NCBI GenBank assembly: GCA_000403335.2
Contig: KE159628.1
Location: 913,263-977,262, forward strand
Source of the DNA: Lachnospiraceae bacterium MD335
GTDB taxonomy: Bacteria; Bacillota; Clostridia; Lachnospirales; Lachnospiraceae
Reading direction: 5' to 3'
Length of the DNA: 64,000 nt
Shown here one piece after another: positions 52,803 to 62,302 of this stretch. The translations under genes were made by a program, and so were the position numbers. Within the stretch, counting starts at the first letter, position 1; every line of letters starts with the position of its first letter. The notes below the pieces were generated by a model, which saw nothing but the letters and a program-made list of their open reading frames with translations, did no database searches and was not told the origin of the DNA.

Positions 52803-53870
52803 ATGAATACGCAAATCGTGCCCCTGATACAGGACGAGGATAAGGAAACGCTGCTTGCAAAGCTTGCGCAGGCAGGTGAGGTCATCAAAAACGGAGGACT
52901 TGTGGCATTTCCGACGGAAACGGTCTACGGTCTTGGCGGAGACGCTTTGAATGAAACATCGTCAAGAAAAATATACGCTGCAAAAGGGCGTCCGAGCGAT
53001 AACCCGCTCATTGTACATATTGCCGACATGGAGCACTTGGAAAAAATCGTGCAAGACGTGCCGGAAAATGCAAAAAAACTGGCAAACGCATTTTGGCCCG
53101 GACCGCTTACCATGATATTGAAAAAATCAGATGCCGTGCCCCGGCAGACGACAGGCGGATTGGAAACGGTCGCGGTTCGAATGCCCGCGCACCCGCTTGC
53201 GCTGATTTTTATTAAAGAGGCGGGCGGATATGTGGCGGCGCCGAGCGCAAACCTGTCGGGGAAACCAAGCCCTACAACGGCAAAATACGTGATACAGGAC
53301 ATGGACGGCAGAATTGACATGATTTTGGACGCTGACGCGGGAGCGGACGGCGCAATCGGCATTGAATCGACAATTGTTGACATGACTGGCGAAGTGCCGA
53401 TGATTTTGCGTCCCGGATACATTACGCAGGAAATGATTACAAATGTTATTGGAAAAACTGACACAGATGTCACAATTTTGGATAACGATTCAAAACAGCC
53501 CCCGAAAGCGCCCGGCATGAAATATCGTCACTATGCGCCAAAAGGTGAGCTTGTGATTGTAGAAGGCACGCCTGAAAATGTTGTAAATTATATTAATGAA
53601 CAGACAGCGCTGCACGCCGGGAAAGGCGAGCGGACAGGCGTAATCGGAACTACGGAAACGATACGGCGCTACAAAGCGGACAGCGTAAAAGACGCGGGTG
53701 CGCGCGACGATTTGCTGTCGGCGGCAAAACGGCTTTATACGTTTCTGAGGGAGTTTGACGACGAAAACATCGCGTACATTTATTCGGAGGCATTTTGTGC
53801 AGGCGGTATCGGACAAGCGGTTATGAACCGGTTGTTAAAGGCGGCAGGACACCAATGCATAAAGCTCTAG
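52803..53870 (+). CDS. L-threonylcarbamoyladenylate synthase, Sua5 type
   Basis: 355 aa from ATG 52803. The YrdC-fold domain has GGLVAFPTETVYGLGGDAL (residues 31-49) and KGRPSDNPLIVHI, with SPTTAK-like PSPTTAKYV; a C-terminal Sua5 domain follows (APGMKYRHYAPKGEL). It makes threonylcarbamoyl-AMP for tRNA t6A37, the substrate that MtaB later thiomethylates. The in-frame ATG 52791 lies in the leader element. The stop codon lies within the long inverted repeat that follows. Confidence 0.92.
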   Translation: MNTQIVPLIQDEDKETLLAKLAQAGEVIKNGGLVAFPTETVYGLGGDALNETSSRKIYAAKGRPSDNPLIVHIADMEHLEKIVQDVPENAKKLANAFWPGPLTMILKKSDAVPRQTTGGLETVAVRMPAHPLALIFIKEAGGYVAAPSANLSGKPSPTTAKYVIQDMDGRIDMILDADAGADGAIGIESTIVDMTGEVPMILRPGYITQEMITNVIGKTDTDVTILDNDSKQPPKAPGMKYRHYAPKGELVIVEGTPENVVNYINEQTALHAGKGERTGVIGTTETIRRYKADSVKDAGARDDLLSAAKRLYTFLREFDDENIAYIYSEAFCAGGIGQAVMNRLLKAAGHQCIKL

Positions 53871-54034
53871 TGTACTGACTCGTTCATATTCAGGCAAACC
53901 TCCTTGCCTATTTCCCTGATAGCACTACTTCCCAAGCCTCGCCGTAGCCACCGCTACGCCTGCGTTTGTAAAGCAGCACTCTCAGGAAAATATTCTGCGG
54001 AGTTTTACTAGATATGAAGCGGTCAGTACTCTAG
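53865..54034. repeat. 170-bp long imperfect inverted repeat, copy 2
   Basis: The arms run from CTCTAG/CTCTAGA-type ends (TGTACTGAC with GTCAGTACT) to an apex CGTAGC-CAC-CGCTACG followed by CCTGCG. Arm identity is about 75%. The left end overlaps the stop of the Sua5 gene. Same architecture and apex as 34419-34582; the arm sequences differ. Confidence 0.62.
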
Positions 54035-54116
54035 ATTTTCCGTCAATATAAGGTAAAGAAAGTGTTATAGTATCATAAAAACAACAGTTTAAAAATGGAA
54101 AGGAGCACGGTAAAAC

Positions 54117-54548
54117 ATGATTGCATTAGGCAGTGACCACGGCGGACTGGAGTTAAAAAACAAAATAATAAAGTACCTTGAGGAGCATAATATCGCATAT
54201 AAGGACTTTGGCTGTTATGAAAACAAGTCCTGCGATTATCCCGTATTCGGAAAGGCGGCGGCAAAGGCAGTCGCAAGCGGTGAGTGTGAGAAAGGAATTG
54301 TGGTTTGCACATCGGGAATCGGCATTTCCATTGCTGCAAACAAAATCAAAGGAGTACGCTGTGCGCTGTGCAGTGAACCGCTTTCCGCAAAAATGACAAG
54401 ACTGCACAATGACGCAAACATGCTTGCACTCGGCGGCGCTTATGTAGGCGAGCTGCTTGCGCTTGAAATTGTGGAAACTTTTTTAAACACACCCTTTTCT
54501 GATGAAGAAAAGCATATCAGACGCGTTGCACAGTTGGATGAAGATTAA
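54117..54548 (+). CDS. rpiB: Ribose-5-phosphate isomerase B
   Basis: 143 aa: MIALGSDHGGLELKNKI start, CTSGIGISIAANK with the catalytic cysteine, HNDANMLALGG, and the C-terminal HIRRVAQL. It interconverts ribose-5-P and ribulose-5-P. AAAGGAG lies upstream; it and upp are 47 nt apart and likely an operon (ribose-phosphate and pyrimidine salvage). Confidence 0.95.
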   Translation: MIALGSDHGGLELKNKIIKYLEEHNIAYKDFGCYENKSCDYPVFGKAAAKAVASGECEKGIVVCTSGIGISIAANKIKGVRCALCSEPLSAKMTRLHNDANMLALGGAYVGELLALEIVETFLNTPFSDEEKHIRRVAQLDED

Positions 54549-54595
54549 AAATGCGCTGACACCTGTATTTTAAGGTGCGGCAGAATGGAGATTAC

Positions 54596-55225
54596 ATGGC
54601 AAAAACAGTAGTAATGGATCACCCGTTAATTCAGCACAAAATCGGCAGGATCCGACGGACTGAAACAGGTACAAAGGATTTTAGACAGACCATCGGCGAA
54701 ATCGCAAACCTTATCTGCTATGAGGCGACAAGGGAACTAAAGCTTGCGGACGTGGAAATCGAAACGCCCATCTGCACAACAACCGTAAAAGAGCTTGCCG
54801 GAAAAAAACTTGCGGTTGTGCCCATTTTGCGGGCAGGACTTGGCATGGTAGACGGTATCTTACAATTAATTCCTACTGCAAAAGTAGGACATATCGGACT
54901 CTACCGCGACCCGGGCACCTTGGAGCCGGTCGAGTATTACTGCAAGCTGCCCGAGGACTGCGACCAAAGAGAAGTCTTTGTCGTGGACCCGATGCTTGCG
55001 ACGGGGGGGTCTTCGGCAGCGGCAATCAGAATGCTGAAAGATAAAGGCTGCAAAAGCATTCATTTTATGTGTATCATCGCCGCGCCCGAGGGCGTAGAGC
55101 GCATGCAGCGTGAACACCCTGACGTGGATCTTTACATTGGCGCACTTGACGAGAAGCTCAATGACCACGGCTACATCGTGCCGGGATTGGGAGACGCGGG
55201 AGACCGTATTTTCGGTACAAAATAG
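54596..55225 (+). CDS. upp: Uracil phosphoribosyltransferase
   Basis: 209 aa from ATG 54596 (TGGAGA upstream): [20 protein letters not shown] start, [12 protein letters not shown], the PRPP-binding [16 protein letters not shown], and the [17 protein letters not shown] tail. Uracil + PRPP to UMP. Confidence 0.96.
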   Translation: MAKTVVMDHPLIQHKIGRIRRTETGTKDFRQTIGEIANLICYEATRELKLADVEIETPICTTTVKELAGKKLAVVPILRAGLGMVDGILQLIPTAKVGHIGLYRDPGTLEPVEYYCKLPEDCDQREVFVVDPMLATGGSSAAAIRMLKDKGCKSIHFMCIIAAPEGVERMQREHPDVDLYIGALDEKLNDHGYIVPGLGDAGDRIFGTK

Positions 55226-55261
55226 AAATGAAAATTATGAGTTTGGGGAATGGTTTAGAAC

Positions 55262-56434
55262 ATGACAAAATCGGCATTAAAAAGGTTTGCTGCGGTAACG
55301 GTTGCGGCAGTGCTTGCGGTCACTGTTGCTGAGTGTCCGACCGTGCCCGTGCACGCGGAAACGACGTTGGAACGCCTGCAGCGTGCGAAAGAGGAAAAGG
55401 AAAAAACCGAAGATGCAAAAGAGAATACGGAAGACAGAAAGGCTTCCCTTCAGATAACCAAAAATTCGCTTTTGGGAGAGCTTGGCACATTAAATGACGA
55501 TTTGGCGGCAGTTTCTGCAAAACTGGAAACAATCGAGGCGGACATTGTCACAAAGCAAACGGAGATTACGCAGGCACAGGCGGATCTTGAACAGGCAAAA
55601 ATCGTTGAGCGCGAGCAGTATGAAAATATGAAGCTGCGCATCAAGACGATGTACGAAAGCGGTGCAAGCTACGGTTATTTAAATTTTCTTTTTAACTCTG
55701 ATAATTTTGCGGATTTTTTAAACAAGAGCGATTACATTGAGCAGATTAACCAGTATGATCAAAAAATGCTGCGGAAATATGAGGAGAGCCGAAAGGACGT
55801 AGAGCAGAAAGAGGCGCAGCTCACGCAGGAGCTGGAGGATCTCCACACATTGCAGGAGGAGGTAAACGCCGAAAAGAGCAAGGTTGCGGAGCTTGTGCGC
55901 AAGACCTCGCAGAACGTGGCAAGCTATTCGGACCAAATTGCGGACGCGGAGGAAACCATCGACGCGCTCGAATCCATGATTGACGAGCAGGAGCAGGACA
56001 TTGCCGCACTTCAGAAGCAGTATGAGGAAGAGCTTGCGAAGTCAAGACTTGCGGCGCAGTCGAGCTGGCGTGATATTTCGGAAGTCAAATTTGAGGAAGG
56101 CGACCGTATGCTGCTTGCAAACCTGATATACTGCGAGGCGGGAGCGGAGCCGTACAGCGGACAAGTTGCGGTTGGTGCGGTGGTAATTAACAGGGTGCTT
56201 AGTTCGCGTTATCCTAACACGATTGTTGGCGTTATTTACCAAAATAAGCAGTTCTCACCGGTAAACGACGGACATCTTGCGCTTGCGCTTGCAAACGACA
56301 GGGCGACGGCAAGCTGTTATCAGGCGGCGGATGAGGCGATGAGCGGCGTGACGAATGTCGGGCATTGTGTCTATTTCAGGACGCCGATTCCCGGGATTAA
56401 CGGGATACGGATTGGCGGGCATGTATTTTACTAA
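55262..56434 (+). CDS. Secreted cell wall hydrolase with coiled coil and SleB domain
   Basis: 390 aa: signal peptide (about 1-32), two long coiled coils (about 33-265, PcsB/EnvC-like), and a C-terminal Hydrolase_2 (SleB) domain: LLANLIYCEAGAEPYSGQVAV (the E is the likely catalytic residue, start near 282), VINRVLSSRYP, QFSPVNDG. The coiled coil may be a regulatory arm for activation at the division site, as in PcsB-FtsEX; that link is inference. Confidence 0.87.
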   Translation: MTKSALKRFAAVTVAAVLAVTVAECPTVPVHAETTLERLQRAKEEKEKTEDAKENTEDRKASLQITKNSLLGELGTLNDDLAAVSAKLETIEADIVTKQTEITQAQADLEQAKIVEREQYENMKLRIKTMYESGASYGYLNFLFNSDNFADFLNKSDYIEQINQYDQKMLRKYEESRKDVEQKEAQLTQELEDLHTLQEEVNAEKSKVAELVRKTSQNVASYSDQIADAEETIDALESMIDEQEQDIAALQKQYEEELAKSRLAAQSSWRDISEVKFEEGDRMLLANLIYCEAGAEPYSGQVAVGAVVINRVLSSRYPNTIVGVIYQNKQFSPVNDGHLALALANDRATASCYQAADEAMSGVTNVGHCVYFRTPIPGINGIRIGGHVFY

Positions 56435-56521
56435 TCAATATAGGACAAAAGTACCATTGACACAGAGATAACGCGTATAGTACCATTGAAAACGCTATAG
56501 AACAGGAAGGCTGACAGCATT

Positions 56522-57106
56522 ATGAAATACAGAGTAGGTGTATCGGAGAAGATTACAAAAGACGGTAAGGACTATCAGGTATGGAAAGTGTCGGAGCAGG
56601 CAGGATTTTATCTTGCTGACAGCATTGCAAGAGAGGATGCACAGGGGCTGATTGACCGGATTATCGCTTCCTGCATTGCACTTGCGGTAAAATTGGAGAC
56701 AGAGGAGCAGACGGATGAAAGCGGAACGACGCAGCCCTTTGACACACTTCAAAAGGAGGCAGAGGACAGCGTTGCGTTGAAGAACAAGACGCGCGAGCTT
56801 CATGAGAAACTTCCCTTTTTAGTGCGTAAACGGACAGGTGAAAAGATTGCGATTGATAAAAATATTTTTAAGCTTGGAAAGGATGCGGCGTACGTAGACT
56901 ATTTTGTGGATGACAACCCTACCATCAGCAGAAATCATGCCGACATTGTGCGCAGGGACGACGGCTTTTATGCCAAGGATAAGGGTTCGCTAAATCATAC
57001 CTTTGTGGACGGAAAGAAGCTGGAGCCCGAAAAACCGGTGAAGCTTGTATCGGGAAGCCTGTTGCAGCTTGCTGACGAAGTGTTTGAGTTCCTGGAGGAA
57101 GTGTAG
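56522..57106 (+). CDS. FHA domain protein
   Basis: 194 aa. N-terminal half of unknown type with a Thr-rich stretch (ESGTTQPFDTL); C-terminal FHA domain (about 95-190): FKLGKDAAYVDY, TISRNHADIV with the phosphothreonine-binding R/S/H region, and LNHTFVDGKKL. It should bind phosphothreonine peptides made by the kinase two genes downstream. 27 nt before the phosphatase gene. Confidence 0.87.
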   Translation: MKYRVGVSEKITKDGKDYQVWKVSEQAGFYLADSIAREDAQGLIDRIIASCIALAVKLETEEQTDESGTTQPFDTLQKEAEDSVALKNKTRELHEKLPFLVRKRTGEKIAIDKNIFKLGKDAAYVDYFVDDNPTISRNHADIVRRDDGFYAKDKGSLNHTFVDGKKLEPEKPVKLVSGSLLQLADEVFEFLEEV

Positions 57107-57132
57107 TTGGCAACAGGGAGGACGAAGATGCA

Positions 57133-57960
57133 ATGAAGCTGTATTATACAGTGGCAGCGCAAACGGATGTAGGAATTGAAAAGCGCGTTAATCAGGACAG
57201 TCTGACCGTAAAGGTTGCAAATACGCCCTATGGGGAGGCCGCGGTGGCGGTGATATGCGATGGAATGGGCGGTCTGACCCAGGGGGAAATTGCAAGCGCC
57301 GTGGTGGTACGCGCATATGAACAGTGGTTTTTAAAGGAGTTTCCCCTGGCGCTGGGTGACAGCAGCGGCGTGCCGGATGTTTCGCGGCTTCGGGAAAGCT
57401 GGGATACGCTTGCAAACGACTGTAATACACGGATACTGGATTACAGTAAAGAGCGCAGGACCACAATGGGAACGACGCTTACCGTGCTGCTTTTATTTCA
57501 GGGAAGCTTTTACATATCGCATGTCGGAGACTGCCGGGTGTATCATATGACGGATACCGGAAACAAAATGAATTTGCTGACAGCGGATCAGACATATGTC
57601 GCACGTGAAGTCGCTTTGGGTCATATGACACCGGAGCAGGCAAAAAATGATGCCCGCAGGAATGTGCTGCTGCAGTGTATCGGAACGGTTCGCCATGTAG
57701 AGCCGGACTTTGTAAGCGGAAGCTATCGGTCGGGGGACAGCTTTCTGCTCTGCTCGGATGGTTTCCGTCATGAGCTGTCTGAGCGGGAAATATACGATTA
57801 CTGTCATTTGGCATTAAACAGGATTACGTGGCATGTGGATTGCAGACAGGAAAATTCGCGTGTTATGAGTGGACAGTTGAAGTATTTAATTGAGCAGAAT
57901 AAAAACCGCATGGAGCGGGATAATATTTCCGCCATTCTTTTAAAGGCAGCGGATCGTTAA
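57133..57960 (+). CDS. PP2C-family Ser/Thr phosphatase
   Basis: 275 aa with PP2C motifs: VNQDSLTV, ICDGMGGLTQGEIAS (metal aspartate and DGMGG), TMGTTLTVLL, ISHVGDCRVY, LLCSDGFRHEL, and the final RDNISAILL. It reverses phosphorylation by the adjacent kinase. Gap of 17 nt to the kinase gene. Confidence 0.92.
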   Translation: MKLYYTVAAQTDVGIEKRVNQDSLTVKVANTPYGEAAVAVICDGMGGLTQGEIASAVVVRAYEQWFLKEFPLALGDSSGVPDVSRLRESWDTLANDCNTRILDYSKERRTTMGTTLTVLLLFQGSFYISHVGDCRVYHMTDTGNKMNLLTADQTYVAREVALGHMTPEQAKNDARRNVLLQCIGTVRHVEPDFVSGSYRSGDSFLLCSDGFRHELSEREIYDYCHLALNRITWHVDCRQENSRVMSGQLKYLIEQNKNRMERDNISAILLKAADR

Positions 57961-57977
57961 GGAGTTTTGACCATTTT

Positions 57978-59663
57978 ATGTTGAAAATTGGTTCCGTGAT
58001 TGACGGAAAATATAAGATTTTGGACGAAATCGGACATGGAGGGATGAGCACAGTCTATCTTGCCATAAATGAGAAGGCGAATAAGCCGTGGGCAATTAAG
58101 GAGGTGCGAAAGTCCTTCCGCCGTGATTTCGATATTCTGAAGCAGAGTCTGATACTGGAAACGGATATGCTCAAAAAATTAAGTCATAAAAATCTTCCAA
58201 GTATTGTCGATGTCATCGATTCCGATGAGAATTTCCTGATAGTTATGGATTATATTGAGGGAAATACCCTTGAAAAGTTGATAGAAGAAAACGGCGCTTA
58301 TCCGCAGGAGGATGTAGTGGATTGGGCGGTGCAGCTTTGCGATGTGCTGCGGTATCTCCATGAGCGTCCCAATCCGATTATCTATAGGGATATGAAGCCG
58401 TCGAACGTGATGCTGAAATCCGACGGAAATGTTGTTTTGATTGATTTTGGAACGGCGCGGGAGTTTAAGGAGCAAAATGCAGGTGATACAACCTGCCTTG
58501 GTACGCAGGGATATGCGGCTCCGGAACAGTTCGGCGGAATGGGGCAGACCGATGCGAGGACGGATATTTACTGCCTTGGCGCCACGATGTATCATTTGCT
58601 CACGGGACATAATCCTTCTGAGCCGCCTTATGAGATGTACCCAATTCGCCAATGGAATTCTGCACTTTCGAGCGGTTTGGAGAAAGTGGTTTTGAAGTGT
58701 ACGCGGAAAAATCCGGCGGACCGGTACCAGTCTGCAAGCGAACTGATGTATGCACTTAAACATTATAGGGATTTGGAGACTAAAACACAGATACAGTGCC
58801 AAAAAAGACTTGGCGGATTTGCGGCAACGCTTTTTTTATGTTTCGTTTGCGCCGTGTGCGGGGCAGGATTTCGGGCGGCGGCAAATGAGAAAATCAGGGA
58901 CGATTATATGACATTGGTTGCGGCAGCAGGACGGACGGCGGATACGCTTGATGCATGCGGATTATACATGGAAGCGATATCGCTTGACGCGGCGCAAGGG
59001 GATGCGTATCATGCATATTATGACAGAGTGGTGGATGACGGGATTTTTGATACGGATGAAGAGGAGTTCCTGATTAAAATGAATATGAGCGCAAAGGAAT
59101 ATTTAAACGTGTTTGAAACACAAAATCCTTTGGGATATGCGGACTTTTGCTATGAGATTGGAAATGCTTACTGGTATTATTATTCTCATGAGGAAAACCG
59201 CAAAACGCGAGCGCTTGGCTGGTATGAATCGGCGCTTGCCTGCTATGAGGGGAACAGCGAGCGTAGCCTTGCATATGGAAGATGCAGGCTTTATGTGGAG
59301 ATTGGCGGCTTTTACAAGAAAATGATTGCGGCACAGATTGACGGTACGGATGAGGGGATTTATCGAAAATACTGGAACAGTTTATCGCAGCTCAAGGCAT
59401 TGAATGATGAAAATCCTGACAGAGAACTTATCACGCTGCGCATGTATCATGAGATTGTCGTGCGCGTGACAGAGTATGCGCGGTATTTTATGGATGACGG
59501 TGTGCCGCGTGCAGAAGTTGAAACGATGTTTGACAGTATTGATGCCGATTTATGCAGAATGAAAGAGGGAGCGGCGCCTGCGGTATGTACGGAAATCGAA
59601 AAGATACAGACTTTAAGGACGCTTGCGGATAAAATTGTGCGTTCCACGTATAAGGAGGAATAG
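57978..59663 (+). CDS. Membrane Ser/Thr protein kinase
   Basis: 561 aa. Kinase domain (about 10-265): glycine loop IGHGGMSTVYLA, AIKEV lysine, catalytic IIYRDMKPSNVML, LIDFGTAREF, GTQGYAAPEQF. One transmembrane helix (about 278-298) is followed by an extracytoplasmic helical, TPR-like domain (about 300-561), not PASTA repeats. It likely reads an envelope or load signal. Part of the FHA-PP2C-kinase unit. Confidence 0.92.
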   Translation: MLKIGSVIDGKYKILDEIGHGGMSTVYLAINEKANKPWAIKEVRKSFRRDFDILKQSLILETDMLKKLSHKNLPSIVDVIDSDENFLIVMDYIEGNTLEKLIEENGAYPQEDVVDWAVQLCDVLRYLHERPNPIIYRDMKPSNVMLKSDGNVVLIDFGTAREFKEQNAGDTTCLGTQGYAAPEQFGGMGQTDARTDIYCLGATMYHLLTGHNPSEPPYEMYPIRQWNSALSSGLEKVVLKCTRKNPADRYQSASELMYALKHYRDLETKTQIQCQKRLGGFAATLFLCFVCAVCGAGFRAAANEKIRDDYMTLVAAAGRTADTLDACGLYMEAISLDAAQGDAYHAYYDRVVDDGIFDTDEEEFLIKMNMSAKEYLNVFETQNPLGYADFCYEIGNAYWYYYSHEENRKTRALGWYESALACYEGNSERSLAYGRCRLYVEIGGFYKKMIAAQIDGTDEGIYRKYWNSLSQLKALNDENPDRELITLRMYHEIVVRVTEYARYFMDDGVPRAEVETMFDSIDADLCRMKEGAAPAVCTEIEKIQTLRTLADKIVRSTYKEE

Positions 59664-59678
59664 TTTGGAGGTTGTGAT

Positions 59679-60017
59679 TTGAATATTACGGAAATGACAT
59701 ATGTGTCATATTTTTTCTTGATTATGGCTGCGTTGTTCGGAATTACGGCTATTATTCTATATGTTACATTGGACATCAGGCGGTGCTGGAGGATTGTGCG
59801 GGGAAACCGGCATGTTCCTATGCCGAATACTGCTGCGGTACGTGCAGCGCGTTCGTGCCCACGGCAGGAAAGCGGACCAGAAAATATTTCAGCCGGGGAA
59901 ACGCAGCGGCTGTCCGCAAACGCAGCTACACTGCTTTTGGAGCCGGAGGAGACCGTGCCGCTTGGGACGATGGCGCTGGTCCAGGATATTGTTATGATGG
60001 ATGCGGAACTTGGCTAA
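59679..60017 (+). CDS. Small membrane protein with TxxL sites, possible kinase substrate
   Basis: 112 aa from TTG 59679 with GGAGG eight bases upstream. One helix (about 10-32), an arginine-rich juxtamembrane stretch, then ANAATLLLEPEETVPLGTM. Two threonines in this tail have leucine at +3 (TLLL and TVPL), the pTxxL type recognised by many FHA domains. Unknown family; its position right after the kinase suggests it is the substrate linking kinase and FHA protein (inference). Confidence 0.65.
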   Translation: MNITEMTYVSYFFLIMAALFGITAIILYVTLDIRRCWRIVRGNRHVPMPNTAAVRAARSCPRQESGPENISAGETQRLSANAATLLLEPEETVPLGTMALVQDIVMMDAELG

Positions 60018-60086
60018 ATCCTTGACGTGAGGGAAACTCTTATATATACTGATAGAGGGTCTTTATAAGAATGGGAGTGGTTTGGA

Positions 60087-60749
60087 ATGAAACAAATAAA
60101 GAAGATAGGTGCAGTGGTAAGCTGTTTGCTCGTATGCGGTCTGCTTGCGGCGTGCGGTGCGAAGCTTGATGCGCGTGCGTATTTGCAGGCAATGCTTGAT
60201 TTGTCGTACAAGGGAGATTCGGCAGCCTATGTGGAGATGAAGCTTGGAACGAGTGAGGAGGCTGCCGCACTGTATGAGCGCGGCATCGATTCCGAAATGA
60301 CATTTTTTACGGAAAAGCTGAGTATGTCAGAGGATTTAGAGGCGGATTTCCGCAGTTTGTTTAAGGAAATTTACGGGAAAGCGAAATACACGGTCGGCGA
60401 GGCAAAAAAACAGGAGGACGGATCTTATGTTGTGGAAATTACATATGAACGCATGAAGGTTTTTGAGCCGGCACTCACTGTTTATAACAATAATATTGCA
60501 AGCCTTCCGGAAGCATGGGAAGCAATGGAGGAGACGCCCGTACAGGAGGAGATGCTTGAAGATATGACGGAGGTTTTGCGCGACGCGCTGCAAGAAAGTA
60601 TAGGAAGCGTGGAATATGAAGCGGCGCAATCGCTGACCATTCGGATAGAGCTGGTGGAGAATGTTTATACGCCGAACAGTGAGGATGTGATTGCACTGGA
60701 AAGGGCGCTGTTTGATTCGGATTACAGTTTAGAGGATGCAGAATTTTGA
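60087..60749 (+). CDS. Lipoprotein, DUF5105-like
   Basis: 220 aa with a lipoprotein signal (VCGLLAAC, lipobox cysteine near 22). The mature part is helical and acidic (DARAYLQAMLDLSYKGDSAAY, then FRSLFKEIYGKAKY), like DUF5105 lipoproteins of Clostridia. Last gene of the FHA/kinase unit and 18 nt before the metal ABC transporter genes, so the two groups may be cotranscribed. Confidence 0.72.
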   Translation: MKQIKKIGAVVSCLLVCGLLAACGAKLDARAYLQAMLDLSYKGDSAAYVEMKLGTSEEAAALYERGIDSEMTFFTEKLSMSEDLEADFRSLFKEIYGKAKYTVGEAKKQEDGSYVVEITYERMKVFEPALTVYNNNIASLPEAWEAMEETPVQEEMLEDMTEVLRDALQESIGSVEYEAAQSLTIRIELVENVYTPNSEDVIALERALFDSDYSLEDAEF

Positions 60750-60767
60750 TAGGAATGGAGACGTGAA

Positions 60768-61469
60768 ATGTCTTTTATAAAATGTGAGAATTTGGTGCTG
60801 GGGTATGAAGGAGTTCCTGTAGCGGAGAACATCAGTTTTGAGGTTTGCCGAGGAGATTATCTTTGCATCCTTGGCGAGAACGGGGCAGGAAAAAGTACGC
60901 TTATGAAAACGCTGTTAGGACTTACGCCCCTGATGAACGGCAATATAACATACGGCGACGGACTGGAGCGGTACGAGATTGGCTATCTTCCGCAGCAGAC
61001 GTTTGTGCAGAAGGATTTTCCGGCATCGGTATGGGAAATTGTGCTTTCTGGTACACTTTCGAAATGCGGCAGACGTGCTTTTTTTGGAAAGGAAGAGAAA
61101 AAGCTGGCGGAAAAGAATATGCGACGCATGGACATTTGGGAGTTGAAAAAGGAGTGCTACCGCAATCTGTCCGGCGGGCAGCAGCAGAGGGTTCTGCTTG
61201 CAAGGGCGCTTTGTGCATCTTCAAAGCTATTGGTGCTGGACGAGCCTGTGACCGGATTGGACCCGAAGGTGACGGTGGAATTTTACCAGTTAATTAAGGA
61301 TTTAAACAATGAGGGGCTTACGATTATTATGGTAAGCCATGATATTCATGCCGCGGTAAAATATGCAAGTCATGTGCTGCATGTGGAGAAGGAGCGGTCG
61401 TTTATCGGGACTCCAAAGGAGTATGTAAAGAGCGATTTTTGGAAGGATATAGGGGGGAGTGTGCGATGA
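60768..61469 (+). CDS. Metal ABC transporter ATP-binding protein (ZnuC/MntB type)
   Basis: 233 aa: Walker A GENGAGKST (about 38-46), signature LSGGQQQRVLLARAL, Walker B LLVLDEPVTGLDP, H-loop VSHD. Sequence and partner gene match zinc/manganese importers. The substrate-binding protein is not in the window. Confidence 0.9.
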   Translation: MSFIKCENLVLGYEGVPVAENISFEVCRGDYLCILGENGAGKSTLMKTLLGLTPLMNGNITYGDGLERYEIGYLPQQTFVQKDFPASVWEIVLSGTLSKCGRRAFFGKEEKKLAEKNMRRMDIWELKKECYRNLSGGQQQRVLLARALCASSKLLVLDEPVTGLDPKVTVEFYQLIKDLNNEGLTIIMVSHDIHAAVKYASHVLHVEKERSFIGTPKEYVKSDFWKDIGGSVR

Positions 61470-62302
61470 TTGAAACGTTACAGTTTTATTTGTCCTATCC
61501 GTTTGTGCGTTATGCGTTGATTGTGGGAACGCTGATTGCGCTGTGTTCATCGCTGCTTGGCGTTACGCTTGTGCTGAAACGGTTTTCTTATATTGGCGAC
61601 GGGCTTTCGCATGTGGCGTTTGGGGCGCTTGCAATCGGCACAATCTTTGACCTTACAAGCACGTCTGTTATTGTAATGCCGGTGACGATTGCCGCGGCGG
61701 TTTTGATACTTCGGACAGGTCAAAATCCCAAGATACATGGAGATGCGGCAATTGCAATGCTTTCCGTAGGTTCGCTTGCGATTGGGTATTTGGTGATGCA
61801 TCTTTTTTCGACGTCTGCAAATATTTCGGGCGATGTGTGCAGTACGCTGTTTGGCTCAACGTCGATTTTAACGCTGACGAAGGCGGAGGTGTGGTTGTGC
61901 GTCGTCATGTCGGTGATTGTTGTGGCGGTTTTTGTTGTTCTGTATAACCGGATATTTGCGGTGACGTTCGACGAGAACTTTGCGAAAGCGACGGGCATTA
62001 AAACCAATACATATAATACACTGATTGCAGTTATCACGGCAATCATTATTGTGCTTGCAATGAATCTTGTGGGTTCGCTGCTGATTTCCGCGCTTATTAT
62101 TTTTCCGGCGCTTTCGGCTATGCGCGTGGTTCAAAATTTTAAAGGCGTGATTATTTATTCTACGGTGATTTCAGTGTTTTGTGCGCTGTTTGGAATTGTG
62201 GTGTCTATTCTGTTTTCAACGCCTGTCGGTTCTACGATTGTGGCGGCGGATATTATGATGTTTGCCCTAAATTGCTTTGCTGGGAGAATGTTAAGGAAAT
62301 AA
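61466..62302 (+). CDS. Metal ABC transporter permease (ZnuB type)
   Basis: 278 aa from ATG 61466, which overlaps the stop of the ATPase gene (ATGA). About eight hydrophobic helices; FSYIGDGLSHVAFGALAIG (about 41-59) and LLISALIIFPALSAM are typical of ABC-3 family zinc/manganese permeases. A terminator follows. Confidence 0.92.
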   Translation: MIETLQFYLSYPFVRYALIVGTLIALCSSLLGVTLVLKRFSYIGDGLSHVAFGALAIGTIFDLTSTSVIVMPVTIAAAVLILRTGQNPKIHGDAAIAMLSVGSLAIGYLVMHLFSTSANISGDVCSTLFGSTSILTLTKAEVWLCVVMSVIVVAVFVVLYNRIFAVTFDENFAKATGIKTNTYNTLIAVITAIIIVLAMNLVGSLLISALIIFPALSAMRVVQNFKGVIIYSTVISVFCALFGIVVSILFSTPVGSTIVAADIMMFALNCFAGRMLRK

